64,000 bases of DNA from Rhipidocladum racemiflorum. Taxonomy: Eukaryota > Streptophyta > Magnoliopsida > Poales > Poaceae. Within the stretch, counting starts at the first letter, position 1. Each line of letters opens with the position of its first letter. Below are positions 30,915 to 44,114 of this stretch, piece by piece. The notes beneath the pieces were generated by a model. The model saw only the letters and a list, made by a program, of their open reading frames with translations. It was not told the origin of the DNA and did not search any database. The position numbers and the translations under genes were made by a program. Location of the stretch: positions 2,976,001-3,040,000 of the forward strand of contig CM070579.1 in NCBI GenBank assembly GCA_036346355.1, given 5' to 3'.

Positions 30915-31280
30915 TTTATATTTTAAGACGATCCTGATTAGATGCCTCAATGCTTCTAGGTTATTTAGATATTCAATTACAAAATCTAAACTGGTTGTAC
31001 CTTATAGATATCGTTGCAGAAATATCTAAGCGAGATAAAAATGTCGAGCGACATATACTAATAATAGAAGTTCATTGATGGGGTGTATGAAAAATATTTG
31101 GTTACAACAAGCAAGGCACTATTAAGTTATTGCATTTAAGATGAACAAATATTAAGGATAATGTGAATGTAGCAATAGAAATTGCCGATTGTTATTAGTT
31201 TGGAAATCAGGTGATGATTGGCATTCAATGGCAACATAGAGCGGTAGCGTGTTAAATGGTTCCTTATTATCTTTGAATAA

Positions 31281-32882
31281 ATGTCGGGTATGCGGATTAA
31301 TTTCCATAAAAGTGAATTAATTCCTATCGGTTGTGATAGAGATGAGGTAGGCAAAATTGAGAAAATTCTATGTTGTAAAGTAGGTTCTTTCCCCATCAAA
31401 TACCTTGGTATACCGCTTCACTATGATAAGATCAGACGGGAAGATTTTCAACCTCTAGTTGACAAAATCATGAAGAGAATTGCGGGTTGGAGAGGCAAAC
31501 TCCTCTCGTTGAGTGATCGGTTGACTTTGATTAAGTCTTGTTTAGCTAGTATTCCTCTGTATCTTCTATCATTTTTCAAGTTTCCTAAATGGGCTTTGGA
31601 CAGTTTTAATTCCCATATGGCTAATTGCCTTTGGAATGACTATGAGGGTCATAACAAACCCCACTTAGCTAATTGGCATTTAATCTGTATGGACAAAGAC
31701 TATGGGGGTTTGGGAATTCCTAATCTTAGGGAGCTTAACTTATGTCTTTTAGCTTCTTGGATCAAAAGGTATTATTCTAAAGATAATAGACAATGAAAAA
31801 GTTTGGTGAACTCCAAGTATAAAGTGGATAATCCTAATATTTTTAGTTGCGATCCTAATCATAATTCTATTGTTTGGAAAGGGGTTATGTGGGATGTGAA
31901 CTCTATCAAATTTGGTTATAAATGGAGTCTAGGCAATGGAAATAAGATTAGGTTCTGGGAGGATATCTGGTTTGGTTCTTCCTGCCTAGCTATCCAGTTT
32001 TGGGATCTTTATGTTCTGATAAATGAGAAAGGGGTCACGATTGCAGATATTTGGGATGGTTCAAATATTAAATGCACTTTTAGAATATCTTTCTCTGAAA
32101 AAATGATGATCAGATGGTTTAATTTGGTTGAAGTGGCTAAAAGTATTAAATTTACTGATGATGAGGACGTTTTGGTATGGCAATATAATAGCAATGGTGT
32201 GTTTTCTGTCAAATCCTTGTATGCTATCATTAACTTTAGGGGTTTTTGCCAGTTTATATTCCGGCAGTTTGGCAACTAGTTGTTCCTCCTAAAGTTCATT
32301 TTTTTCTTGTGGCTTCTTTCTCATAATAAAATCATGACTAAAAACAATATGTTGAAAAGAGGGTTAGACAAAGGGAGATTATGTAGCTTACGTGATGAAA
32401 ATGAAACGATTACTCCATCTTTTTTTCGACTGTGTGGTAGCCAAAAGTATTTGGGATGTTGTTGGTTCTTATTTTAACATGAATATTGGTTACAATTACG
32501 AATCAGTGGCTCGCTTTTGGTTAAGTTATAAAAGAAATGCTGCTCTTAACACAATTTGTGCTTCTATTTTATGGAGTCTTTGGAAGAGCAGAAATAACTT
32601 GATTTTCATTGCTCAGAATTGGTCAGATGTGAGAACGATATGGAGAAAGGTGCTTCTATTTTTTAAGAATTGGAGTCCTTTGTACAAGAAAGAAATGGTA
32701 ACTCAGATGGATCAATTTTGCCATCATCTGGAGAGCAGGATTAGATCCCCACTGCTTCTACTGCCGGTTCCTGGATGAAAGTGACCAAGCTAGAAGATGA
32801 AGTGGACAAAAACTACTCTGAAGGAGCAATTCCGGAGGATTTGATTTCACTCTCCTCTTATTTTGATGGTTTAGCTAAATGA
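31281..32882 (+). pseudogene. LINE ORF2 remnant, copy 2
   Basis: Same remnant as at 21876. Here a TGA interrupts at about 31796, where copies 1 and 3 read CAGCGA and this copy reads CAATGA. The reading resumes at 31803. The zinc region is again frameshifted near 32260-32400, after which KSIWDVVGSYFNMNIGYNY continues in frame. It ends at DGLAK-stop (TGA 32880-32882), with a poly(A) tail to 33099. Confidence 0.88.
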
Positions 32883-33104
32883 GAGGTTGATGGGTCCCTA
32901 TTTATTTTGTTTTCACCTGTGAACTGTTAGTGTGGTGAGTTTTGTTATTTGGTCTGTGGAGTTTTTTTTTTTTTTGAAGGTCAGGTGGTTTAGACCTTGT
33001 GTTGTGTTGGTCTGTCCTTGAATTATGTACTGCTGAATCCAGTTTCTTAAATAGGAACTGGGACATCATCTTTGTGATGTCCTCTTTATCGAAAAAAAAT
33101 CTCA

Positions 33105-33365
33105 TACTCCTCTATCTAAATTTAAATAATGTATTTTCTCTTAGCATATAGTCCAATTTATTTTAAAAAAAATAACTAAATTATCCTTAATTATTATCTA
33201 TAAATAATATATTTAATGTCTGTATGTAGAGAATATCAAGTAAATATAGATATGTATAAGGAATATAAAAGGAACATTACATTAATTTGTATTAAAACAT
33301 AATCACTTTATATATGTAGACAAAATCGTTGAATACATATCCTATTAATTTAGATTGATGGAGTA
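33105..33365. mobile_element. Stowaway-type MITE, copy 2
   Basis: Same MITE as at 23691-23950, with the same TA borders and position 5 bp after the LINE tail. It was present before the unit was multiplied. Confidence 0.82.
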
Positions 33366-33597
33366 CCATATACGACGACTTCAATGCATTTTTACGGCTT
33401 ATCTTATCGCCTCGACTGGTCATAATGGTAGCTGTATATCTCACTGCAATTTTGCATGCCTTGGTACATATAGAATGCCTTGGTACATATCCGAATTGTT
33501 TTATTGGAAATCACCGAAGAGATGGGCTAGTTGGAATTATATAGACAAAAAACTAAGATTTATTATAAACTTCCTCGCCGACCAAGAGGGCCGGACG

Positions 33598-34132
33598 ATG
33601 CCCGACCTCGCTCGCGTCATCGCCACCTTCCCGTTCTACCATAGCCGGATGTCTCGGCCATCGCCTTCCGCAACGAGACCGTGGTCGCTAAGCGCCGCAT
33701 CCACAGCGGCTCTAATGGACGCGCCGAAGCCGAGCGCATGGCGCCGTGCTCGGCGACGCGAGATGGAGGACGACCGCCGCCGCTCGTATCGTCGAGCCCG
33801 CCTCAGGCGTGTTGGAGGTGAAGGTCACGCTCAAGCCGGGCGGAGGTGGGCAGCGGCAGCGACGCGGCAGCAGGACGATGGCGGTGGAGCCGCACGTGGA
33901 GGGCGCGGAGGTGGGCGTCTTGGCGGACGCGTCCGCTGTCGGACGGTGTCATGGAGCCGAGGCGGTGAGCCTCCTCGACATGCCCGAGCCGCTGCCGCTT
34001 GCCCGAGGCGACTACCGCCGAAGTTCGACGGAAGGCCATGGACGAGGCGCGGTCGCTACGGGCGCACGGCTTCCAGCCCGGACATCATCCACGTCGTCCG
34101 GCCGCTCGGCCACGGCGCCGCGTAGCGAGTGA
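33598..34132 (+). pseudogene. Ubiquitin-like protein gene, copy 2, most damaged
   Basis: Starts MPDLARVIATFPFYH and ends at TGA 34130-34132. Several indels scatter the protein over three frames: PASGVLEVKVTLKP is in one and EPLPLARGDYR-like sequence in another. Near 34085-34125 the C-terminal GDIIHVV segment is damaged and an extra TAG appears. Many changes fall at CTG, CAG or CCGG, so part of the damage may be consensus error. Confidence 0.6.
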
Positions 34133-34428
34133 GAGGGGGTTTTTGAGGGTTTTTGGAGCGGAGAGTGTGTGGTGTGGCCTCCCGCCGTGCTTTGCCGATC
34201 GAGGCTTGAAGGAATAGACGGAACATGCGTGCTGCCGTCGCGGTTTAATCCTAGTTCTATAAGAGTTGATCTTGTATTAGTTTTTATGTTTAGTTAATAT
34301 GATAGGAATCGAGTTTGAGATTAAGTTTGTAGTCATGTTCTACTTAATATGGTGTCCGAGTGCAAGTGTGAATCGAAAGAACGACAAGTTTTAATATGAT
34401 AAGAATTGAGTTTGAGATTAAGTTTTGG

Positions 34429-34532
34429 ATTATAGAGTTGATTAAGTCATTGTATAGAGTCTATTTTATACATTAATCAACTATATACGATGAATTAATC
34501 AACTCTATACGATGACTTAATCACTCTATAAT
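34429..34532. repeat. AT-rich inverted repeat, copy 2
   Basis: Same 104-bp hairpin as at 25024-25127 with no visible change in the arms. Confidence 0.7.
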
Positions 34533-34690
34533 TCAAGAAACAAAGCTGCATATGGTATTCTCATTCGGGTATGAGGATAAAGTGATAGCGATAAATCAGC
34601 ACATAAAACCTTTCAGGACGGAATGAAATGTATTTTATTTTAGAATCAATCAATATGATAATAAGAAATGAGATGAAAGAGCTATAAAAA

Positions 34691-37600
34691 TGTGAGGAGC
34701 CTCCTTTTACAAGAGAGTGTACCGTAAAAGATGTGTTCTAATGTGCTTCTGTGCTAGTCCCTGGATCAAGAGCTAGCACGCACATACAAATGGAAATCAT
34801 AACCATACAAAATATCATTATCAATAAGATAGCTATTTTACAGGATAGCCTTACAAGTTAGAATAATATTGCAGCAGAGAGAAACAGAAGTCTTGTAGTG
34901 TGCCCATCCAATCCCTCAGGCAACTGACAAGGTATAAACTCTAGATAAAATCATCGTCATTACCCCGAAACCTGCGTCAAGCACGATCCTTCGAGATATT
35001 CTATTTGCTCACCTAAAAACAACAACGATAGCAAGGGTGAGTACATTGCGTACTCAAAGCAAGACTTGAAGTGTTTGCAGAACCTATGATATATGCAAGC
35101 CGATACAAAGTGGGTCTCTACGGTTGATTGCGTAAAACGAAGTTTAAAGTAAATACTGAATAGTAATTCAAAAGCATAAGTCATAAAACATTTGGTAAAT
35201 AAGTAAAGTAATGAGCATCATTATCAACATATCTCAACAGATCATAATCGTATCCACTATCCATCCAAAGGCCAACACATGGCACAAACCACCAACATCG
35301 ACCTAGACACAAAGACCGCTTATATTTGCCCACACGTGGCACAACAGCTGAGTCCAACATTGCCAACAAATGTCAAATGTTGGCTCATCTGCGGGGTAAA
35401 TTCTATTCAAATTTTATCTTCACATTTTAGCAAAAATTATTAAAACACCTTCTAACTAGTGCAAGTTCACCAAGTGCTCATAACCGAGAGCGTGGCTAAT
35501 CGATTAGTTTTAACTCTGCAGAGTGGTACAGCTTTACCCACAAATAATGACTTCCCTTTTTGCAAAGCTTAGTTACACACTTCCTTTGGTGTGTTGCCAG
35601 GGAAAAATCATATATAACCTTTACATTACTCAACCCAGGTTTTGCACCAGCCCGGTGACGTTAACCTTTGCTATGGCGGAAGAAACAACGCACCCAAGTC
35701 ACAACACAAATCCTTCACACGGCAGTCCATCCTCGCCATCCATTTCTCCCCATAGCAAAGCGTACACGTTGCATCGGGCAGCGTGATTCCCAACACCTCG
35801 GTGAGGGCACCCTTCGAGCAATCCCGCAGAACAGCCTCGTGCTACTACGGCCTTCCAACATGCAAAACCGCTTTTAAGCAACTTAATTGGTTATAGCCGT
35901 CCCATACCGGCATTGTGGTTGTACGGGTAATCTTGGATCATACAACACCGAAGTTCGGTCCTTAATCCGACCGGCGACAATCTTCACCTAACTACGTGTG
36001 AGCACACCCTCACACAACCTGGCTATTGCCAATAAGTCACCCGCCCCAAATCATAGTTTTATTTTTCATTTTTATTAAACTACCAGTATCCTTTCTTGTC
36101 ATATTCAACCTTTTAAGTTTTTCAAGAACTAAACATCTCATCTAAGCATGGCTAAGCATGAATGATTATTAAGCGCATATACCCATTTCACATATTCATG
36201 TGTCAATCCATGTCCTAGAGTTATCAAAGGTTCACATGGCAATATTGATTAAGGATATCCACAATTGAGGGTCATAGCTACCATTAACCACAAATTAGCA
36301 TTTTACTAACATAATGCATGCATGTAAAAACATTGATGAAAACATTTCAAAATCTGGGATCAACATGTTCAAAGGGTGCTTGCCTTGCTATACGTTGTTT
36401 ACAACGAACTCAAGTCGTAGCTCATGTTGTCGAGGTCGGAGTTGTCATCGAGCACGCGTTTGGACTCGCTCAAAGGCAGCGGCTACGCCAGGCTCTACTC
36501 GTCATATCGCGATACATAAAAAGAACAAATTCCAATAAGGTAAACTCCAATAAGGCAAAAAGAATACAGATAGAAAACCAAATAGAAATCCAAATAACAA
36601 ATCATCACACATAACAAACATGATTTCTGGGTTTAGGTTATATGATTTCAAGTATACGTGTTTTATATTGTCTTTCCACTCATTTCCCTTACTAACGGTT
36701 TAAACTATATACCGCAACATGATTACTTATTTTCTATGAATCGCTTATCCTTATTTTACGAATTCAAGAAGCTACGATTGTTTATATTAATGGAATTAAG
36801 ACATTAGTTAACACACCTATTGTAATCCGGTAGTACCGACTCTGATTGCGGTATTACAACTTTCGTAGTACTGCTTCTCGAGTTCCGGTAGTACCGACCT
36901 TTAATATTAAAAGGCATTTACTTGGATTATAGTTACCGGCTAAACCTACAGGTTCTAGATGATTATTACGACATTAACATTTTGGCTAGGGACTAGCTAA
37001 CGCTTAACTATTCATAACATACACTATCGACAATCATATAACTTAGGGTTATCGCTCTAACAGGATTCAGATGCAAAGCAAGAAGTAAATTAAATATTTC
37101 TCCAGATTATGGTAGTCTATATACTAGGGAGTGATTCTAGGCTATTCTTCTTAACATTCTCATTTAGACGGGTTATTCTACTGCCACCTAAAAGGCTTAA
37201 GTGCTAATAAAATCTATGCGATAACTATTCAATTTTCGTTTTACATTTGCGGCTACACTTTAAAGAGTTCTTTAACCATTTTTTTTCACGGACTAGCTGG
37301 GGGTATCACTAAGAGTGTTTTAAAGTTAGTTCCGCGACATTCTACTTCTATCCGAGACGTTTTGCAACTAAAGGAGCATTACGACTTATGCAAATTAAAT
37401 CATACGTTGCATGCAAATGAACTATTTCGCAAGACTAGCTAGTACTGATCTAGAGGTATTTAAATGCAGATTTTACAAGTGTTAATACTAATGCTTATTT
37501 CTACACCTTAACTTATATTCTAATTATAGGTGCATTAAGAGCAAGGTTATATGTAAGCTTAGTTCCCTTCTTGCTAAAGTTTATTTGAGTGTCATCTTAA

Positions 37601-40321
37601 GCTAGGGCCATACATATTATTTTCCCTTGTTTGTAAAACATCTCCTTAGGGGCAACATTCCTATGTGTGGAAGACAAAAACTATTATGATCCTAAGTTGA
37701 ATTAGACCTTTGGTCGATTAATATGGTTTCCGCTTTAGGAACATCTTTAAGACTAGTTTCACATGCTCTAATACCTATTCATGTTATTTTGTTTACTTGT
37801 GCCTTAAATCCTTACGTGTGTGTATAGTATATGAAAGCATATTTGATTTAAGGTGCTAAGTGCAAACCAAGACTAATTATAATGAGCTTTACAAGATTAG
37901 GTGGTTTTGATCTATAGAGCTTAGACCAACATGTTTCTATTACGTTAGCATACATTTGAGCTATGTGGCCGTATACTAGTTTCATGTGTTTAGCATCAAA
38001 GTCCTTTACGAATTTAGTGCGAACTAAATCAAATATGAATTGTTCCTCGCATAATTGGATATATTATGGTCCTAAGGAGGCTTATAAACGGGTTCTCATA
38101 ATTTTAAGAGATTAACGACTATAGTTACTACTATATGAATTTTTATGACTAGACTCCAACTTACAGCCGAAAACTAAAGCAAACTGGAATCAATCGGGCA
38201 TTTAGCTGAAATCGCTTTACTCCATATGGTTCAAACCATCTGCATGCCAACTAAAGAGCTATGATTTAAATGCTATATTAAGGATATAATGTATAGATCT
38301 ATTAGTGTTAAAGATCTCTAGCTCGTCAAGCAACAAGAACACGCACAATATATAGAATCAGTTACTAGTAAATCAGCGTAAGAACCCATATGCAAAGCAA
38401 CAATAAGAGGGAAAGCATCCGACAGGAATTAGGAACAACAATAGGTTCGCAAGGAAGGTGGAAAGCAGAGAAGTACATAGGTAGGGGTTGACCAACTTCT
38501 GGCATTTTAAATTGGAAATCAATTGAAATGTTCAAATCTTTGCTTCTGCCCTTTTGTATACATGCACCATGTAATGTGATTGGGTCATGATACTTTGGGT
38601 TTACTATAGTTCACTTATCCTAAGATCATGATTCTAGGAAATGATCAGGTTCATTTACTGACAGTCGATCTGGAAGTCACTAGGAAGGAAATTATGCCTA
38701 ACGAACTGGGAGTTCTACCTTCTCTGTAAGTCTTCGCACTGTGAACCTGATGACCAGAAGAGATCCTCCAATCAGTTCGGCTCCACCTACCAAGGAGTAA
38801 AATCTTTAATCTACAATTTCCACAGTACCATAGAACTTGACAACAAGACAGAGAGAAAAGAACAGGAAACAAGGAAGAACAACAGAAGCGCACGGCTCCA
38901 TGGTGGTGGTTTAGGTATGCTTGCCCGGCAGCGAGGAGGGAAAAGGGGGCTGCGGCCGAATGCTCACACTGATGCTTGATGCGCTGCTGAAACCGTGGGG
39001 GGGGGGTAGCCGTTGGAGCCGAAATAGCCTGAGGCGGCGGCGCGTCAAGGAGGAGCGGTGGCAGAAGGAGGCGTGCGCGGCGGTGACTGGAGAGTGGGTT
39101 TGACTGAGGAGGTCATGGCGGCTGGCATGGGGTGGGTGTGGCTGGCGGCAGGAGCAGAGGAGCTGCGGTGAGAACCGAGATGGGAGCCCAGAACCTCGCC
39201 GACGCCAGCAGAGGTGCCGGCCAAGTCGGCTTAGGCGGCAGCTGGCCGTCTGTCCAAGCGGCGAGAGCGAGGCGCTCGGCGGCGGCAGGGAGAGCCGGAG
39301 CTAGCCGGCCTGTGGGCCGAGGAGCTAGAGAAGACCAAGGCAAGGCCAAGGGAGGGCCCAGTCGGAGCTAAGATGGCCCGAGGCGACGGTGAGGCGAAGA
39401 GGAGCTGCGGCGGCAGCGGGCACCTGATGGCAGAGTCCCATGGTAAGGGATAGTTCCAATTGAGTTGGGGGTGCTATTTGATAGTGTTTGGTGATGCTCT
39501 ACGCTGGTTTAATTTGGGAGTGGTGCAACGAGCGAAGAGCTGGCCGTCCGGAAAGGAGACAGCACAGAGAAAGAGCTTCGGCGGTGAGCTTAAGCTCACA
39601 GCAATGGTGAAGAATGCTGGATCGGCAAGTGAAGGAGTGGGGAAGAATGGGGCGCCATCTAGGAGAGCAAAGGAGACAGAGGAAGGCCAAGGAGTGAATC
39701 CATAGCCAGCGTTATGTTGGCTCGGCCGGGGAAAGAGAAGGACAATGGCTTGGTGGCTGGTCATGAGCGGCAAGGTGGTGATGGCAGGATGTGACCGGCT
39801 CGTCGCAGCAGGGCATGGGCGACACGACCGGGTGGTTGGCCAGCTTGGACTGCAAGGAAAAGGCGGGAGCAGTGAGCCAGCTGAGCTCGGCTTGCCCAAG
39901 CACTCTGGTGAGCACGAGACAGAGAAAGAGGGGAAAGGAGGAGGAAGGAGATGACCAGGAGAGGCTGGCGCGTGGGGTTGGTCCCACTGGCAGCGATAGA
40001 GGAGAAGAAAGAGAGGGAACAGTGCCGGGGACTGCAGTGGGGTCGCCGAGCCCACTGGCAGCGATAGAGGAGCTAGACTTGTTGGTTTTTCTCCCGGGAC
40101 AACAGCAAGAAGGCAACAGTCCAAGGGTCAAATTTACATTGGTAAAAAGTTTTGGTACCATTTTACTTTTAATCTTTTACTCTTTACCTTTTTACTATTT
40201 TACTAATTGATTTCCTTTTTGAAACCCAAATTAAAGAGCTAAATTTATAAATTTAAGTTTTTGGCTCAAACAAAATTTTGGAATGCACATTTCCTGCTAG
40301 GCCCAATTTTGGGATGTTACA
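34691..40321 (-). repeat. C-family solo LTR, copy 3, complete
   Basis: Ends TGTGAGGAGCC (34691) and GGATGTTACA (40321), 5,631 bp. The left flank reads AAAAA rather than AAAAC; the change is at the AC-TG junction where copies differ at CTG. The right flank is AAAAC at 40322-40326. Content is as in copy 2, with a run of eight or more G at about 38997-39006 not seen in the others. Confidence 0.65.
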
Positions 40322-40696
40322 AAAACTTTATATTTTAAGACGATCCTGATTAGATGCCTCAATGCATCTAGGTTATTTAGATATTCAATTACAAAATCTA
40401 AACTGGTTGTACCTTATAGATATCGTTGCGAGTAAATATCTAAGCAGATAAAAATGTCGAATCGACATATACTAATAATAGAAGTTCTCATTGATGGGGT
40501 GTATGAAAAATATTTGGTTACAACAAGCAAGGCACTATTAAGTTATTGCATTTAAGATGAACAAATATTAAGGATAATGTGAATGTAGCAATAGAAATTG
40601 CCAGTTGTTATTAGTTTGGAAATCAGGTGATGATTGGCATTCAATGGCAACATAGAGCAGTAGCGTGTTAAATGGTTCCTTATTATCTTTGAATAA

Positions 40697-42294
40697 ATGT
40701 CGGGTATGCGGATTAATTTCCATAAAAGTGAATTAATTCCTATCGGTTGTGATAGAGATGAGGTAGGCAAAATTGAGAAAATTCTATGTTGTAAAGTAGG
40801 TTCTTTCCCCATCAAATACCTTGGTATACCGCTTCACTATGATAAGATCAGACGGGAAGATTTTCAACCTCTAGTTGACAAAATCATGAAGAGAATTGCG
40901 GGTTGGAGAGGCAAACTCCTCTCGTTGAGTGATCGGTTGACTTTGATTAAGTCTTGTTTAGCTAGTATTCCTCTGTATCTTCTCTCATTTTTCAAGTTTC
41001 CTAAATGGGCTTTGGACAGTTTTAATTCCCATATGGCTAATTGCCTTTGGAATGACTATGAGGGTCATAACAAACCCCACTTAGCTAATTGGCATTTAAT
41101 CTGTATGGAAAAAGACTATGGTGGTTTGGGAATTCCTAATCTTAGGGAGCTTAACTTATGTCTTTTAGCTTCTTGGATCAAAAGGTATTATTCTAAAGAT
41201 AATAGACAGCGAAAAAGTTTGGTGAACTCCAAGTATAAAGTGGATAATCCTAATATTTTTCGTTGCGATCCTAATCATAATTCTATTGTTTGGAAAGGGG
41301 TTATGTGGGCTGTGAACTCTATCAAATTTGGTTATAAATGGAGTCTAGGCAATGGAAATAAGATTAGGTTCTGGGAGGATATCTGGTTTGGTTCTTCCTG
41401 CCTAGCTATCCAGTTTTGGGATCTTTATGTTCTGATAAATGAGAAAGGGGTCACGATTGCAGATATTTGGGATGGTTCAAATATTAAATGCACTTTTAGA
41501 ATATCTTTCTCTGAAAAAATGATGATCAGATGGTTTAATTTGGTTGAAGTGGCTAAAAGTATTAAATTTACTGATGATGAGGACGTTTTGGTATGGCAAT
41601 ATAATAGCAATGGTGTGTTTTCACAAATCCTTGTATGCTATCATTAACTTTAGGGTTTTTGCCAGTTTATATTCCGGCAGTTTGGCAACTAGTTGTTCCT
41701 CCTAAAGTTCATTTTTTTCTTGTGGCTTCTTTCTCATAATAAAATCATGACTAAAAACAATATGTTGAAAAGAGGGTTAGACAAAGGGAGATTATGTAGC
41801 TTCTGTGGATGAAAATGAAACAAGACTCCATCTTTTTTCGATCGTGTGGTAGCCAAAAGTATTTGGGATGTTGTTGGTTCTTATTTTAACATGAATATTG
41901 GTTACAATTACGAATCAGTGGCTCGCTTTTGGTTAAGTTATAAAAGAAATGCTGCTCTTAACACAATTTGTGCTTCTGTTTTATGGAGTCTTTGGAAGAG
42001 CAGAAATAACTTGATTTTCATTGCTCAGAATTGGTCAGATGTGAGAACGATATGGAGAAAGGTGCTTCTATTTTTTAAGAATTGGAGTCCTTTGTACAAG
42101 AAAGAAATGGTAACTCAGATGGATCAATTTTGCCATCATCTGGAGAGCAGGATTAGATCCCCACTGCTTCTACTGCCGGTTCCTGGATGAAAGTGACCAA
42201 GCTAGAAGATGAAGTGGACAAAAACTACTCTGAAGGAGCAATTCCGGAGGATTTGATTTCACTCTCCTCTTATTTTGATGGTTTTGCTAAATGA
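40697..42294 (+). pseudogene. LINE ORF2 remnant, copy 3
   Basis: Open for 316 residues from MSGMRINFHKSE. It breaks at 41620, where copies 1 and 2 read TTTTCTGTCAAATCC and this copy reads TTTTCACAAATCC, which shifts the frame. The zinc region follows in other frames, with KSIWDVVGSYF recognisable from 41850. Ends at TGA 42292-42294; poly(A) tail to 42509. Confidence 0.88.
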
Positions 42295-42514
42295 GAGGTT
42301 GATGCGTCCCTATTTATTTTGTTTTTACCTGTGAACTGTTAGTGTGGTGAGTTTTGTTATTTGGTCTGTGGAGTTTTTTTTTTTTGAAGGTCAGGTGGTT
42401 TAGACCTTGTGTTGTGTTGGTCTGTCCTTGAATTATGTACTGCTGAATCCAGTTTCTTAAATAGGAACTGGGACATCATCTTTGTGATGTCCTCTTTATC
42501 GAAAAAAAATCTCA

Positions 42515-42775
42515 TACTCCTCTATCTAAATTTAAATAATGTATTTTCTCTTAGCATATAGTCCAATTTTTTTTAAAAAAAATAACTAAATTATCCTTAA
42601 TTATTATCTATAAATAATATATTTAATGTCTGTATGTAGAGAATATCAAGTAAATATAGATATGTATAAGGAATATAAAAGGAACATTACATTAATTTGT
42701 ATTAAAACATAATCACTTTATATATGTAGACAAAATCGTTGAATACATATCCTATTAATTTAGATTGATGGAGTA
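42515..42775. mobile_element. Stowaway-type MITE, copy 3
   Basis: Same element as in copies 1, 2 and 4, with TA at both borders and inverted ends TACTCC...GGAGTA. Confidence 0.82.
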
Positions 42776-43003
42776 CCATATACGCATTTACTTCAATGCA
42801 TTTTTACGGCTTATCTTATCGCCGATCGTCATAATGGTAGCTGTATATCTCACTGCAATTTTGCATGCCTTGGTACATATAGAATGCCTTGGTACATATC
42901 CGAATTGTTTTATTGGAAATCACCGAAGAGATGGGCTAGTTGGAATTATATAGACAAAAACTAAGATTTATTATAAACTTCCTGCCGACCAAGAGGGCCG
43001 GAC

Positions 43004-43555
43004 GATGCCCGACCTCGCTCACATCGCCACCTTCCCGTTCTACCATAGCCGGATGTCTCGGCCATCGCCTTCCGCAACGAGACCGTGGTCGCGCTGAAGC
43101 GCCGCATCCACAGCCAGCGGCTCTAATGGACGCGCCGAAGCCGAGCGCATGGCGCCGTGCTCGGCGACGCGGAGATGGAGGACGACCTGCCGCTGCTCGT
43201 GTACGTCGAGCCCGCCTCCAGCGTGTTGGAGGTGAAGGTCACGCTCAAGCCGGCGGAGGTGGGCAGCAGCAGCGACGCGGGCAGCAGGACGATGGCGGTG
43301 GAGCTGCACGTGGAGGGCGCGGAGGTGGGCGTGCTGGCGGACGTCCGCCTGTCGGACGGTGTCATGGAGCTGAGGCAGCAGCTGAGCCTCCTCGACATGC
43401 CCGAGCTGCCGCTGCTTGCCCGAGGCGACTATCGCTTCGAGTTCGACGGGAAGGCCATGGACGAGGCGCGGTCGCTACGGGCGCACGGCTTCCAGCCCGG
43501 GGACATCATCCACGTCGTCCCGGCCGCTCGGCCGGGCGCCGGCGCGCGCGAGTGA
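43004..43555 (+). pseudogene. Ubiquitin-like protein gene, copy 3, best preserved
   Basis: From about 43157 to the stop at 43553-43555 a single frame of about 130 codons is open. Its order is VLGDAEMEDDLPLLVYV, then PASSVLEVKVTLKPAEV, AVELHVEGAEVGVLADV, LSDGVMELRQQLSLLDM, GDYRFEFDGKAMDEA and SLRAHGFQPGDIIHVVPA. The spacing of DGVMELRQ, FDGKAMDEARSL and GDIIHVV matches the beta-grasp core of ubiquitin-like domains. The N-terminal 50 codons carry a TAG near 43050 and a TAA near 43124 in the relevant frames, and an in-frame ATG at 43157 could serve as a start. A TATA-like TTATATAGAC lies about 60 bp before ATG 43004. Function unknown. Confidence 0.62.
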
Positions 43556-43855
43556 GACGGGGGTTTTTGAGGGGTTTTTGGAGCGGGAGAGTGTGTGGTG
43601 TGGCCTCCCGCTGTTCTTTGCCGATCGAGGCTTGAAGGAATAGACGGAACATGCGTGCTCGCTGTCGCGGTTTAATCCTAGTTCTATAAGAGTTGATCTT
43701 GTATTAGTTTTTATGTTTAGTTAATATGATAGGAATCGAGTTTGAGATTAAGTTTGTAGTCATGTTCTACTTAATATGGTGTCCGAGTGCAAGTGTGAAT
43801 CGAAAGAACGACAAGTTTTAATATGATAAGAATTGAGTTTGAGATTAAGTTTTGG

Positions 43856-43959
43856 ATTATAGAGTTGATTAAGTCATTGTATAGAGTCTATTTTATACAT
43901 TAATCAACTATATACGATGAATTAATCAACTCTATACGATGACTTAATCACTCTATAAT
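43856..43959. repeat. AT-rich inverted repeat, copy 3
   Basis: Same hairpin as in the other copies, 3' of the ubiquitin-like gene. Confidence 0.7.
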
Positions 43960-44114
43960 TCAAGAAACAAAGCTGCATATGGTATTCTCATTCGGTATGA
44001 GGATAAAGTGATAGCGATAAATCAGCACATAAAACCTTTCAGACGGAATGAAATGTATTTTATTTTAGAATCCATCAATATTATAATAAGAAAGGAGATG
44101 AAAGTGCTATAAAA

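Larger units (their letters stand above)
28124..37525. repeat. 9.4 kb tandem unit, copy 2
   Basis: A 9,402-bp copy, the same length as copy 1, with the same internal order. Differences from copy 1 are scattered and concentrated at CAG, CTG and CCGG. Confidence 0.95.
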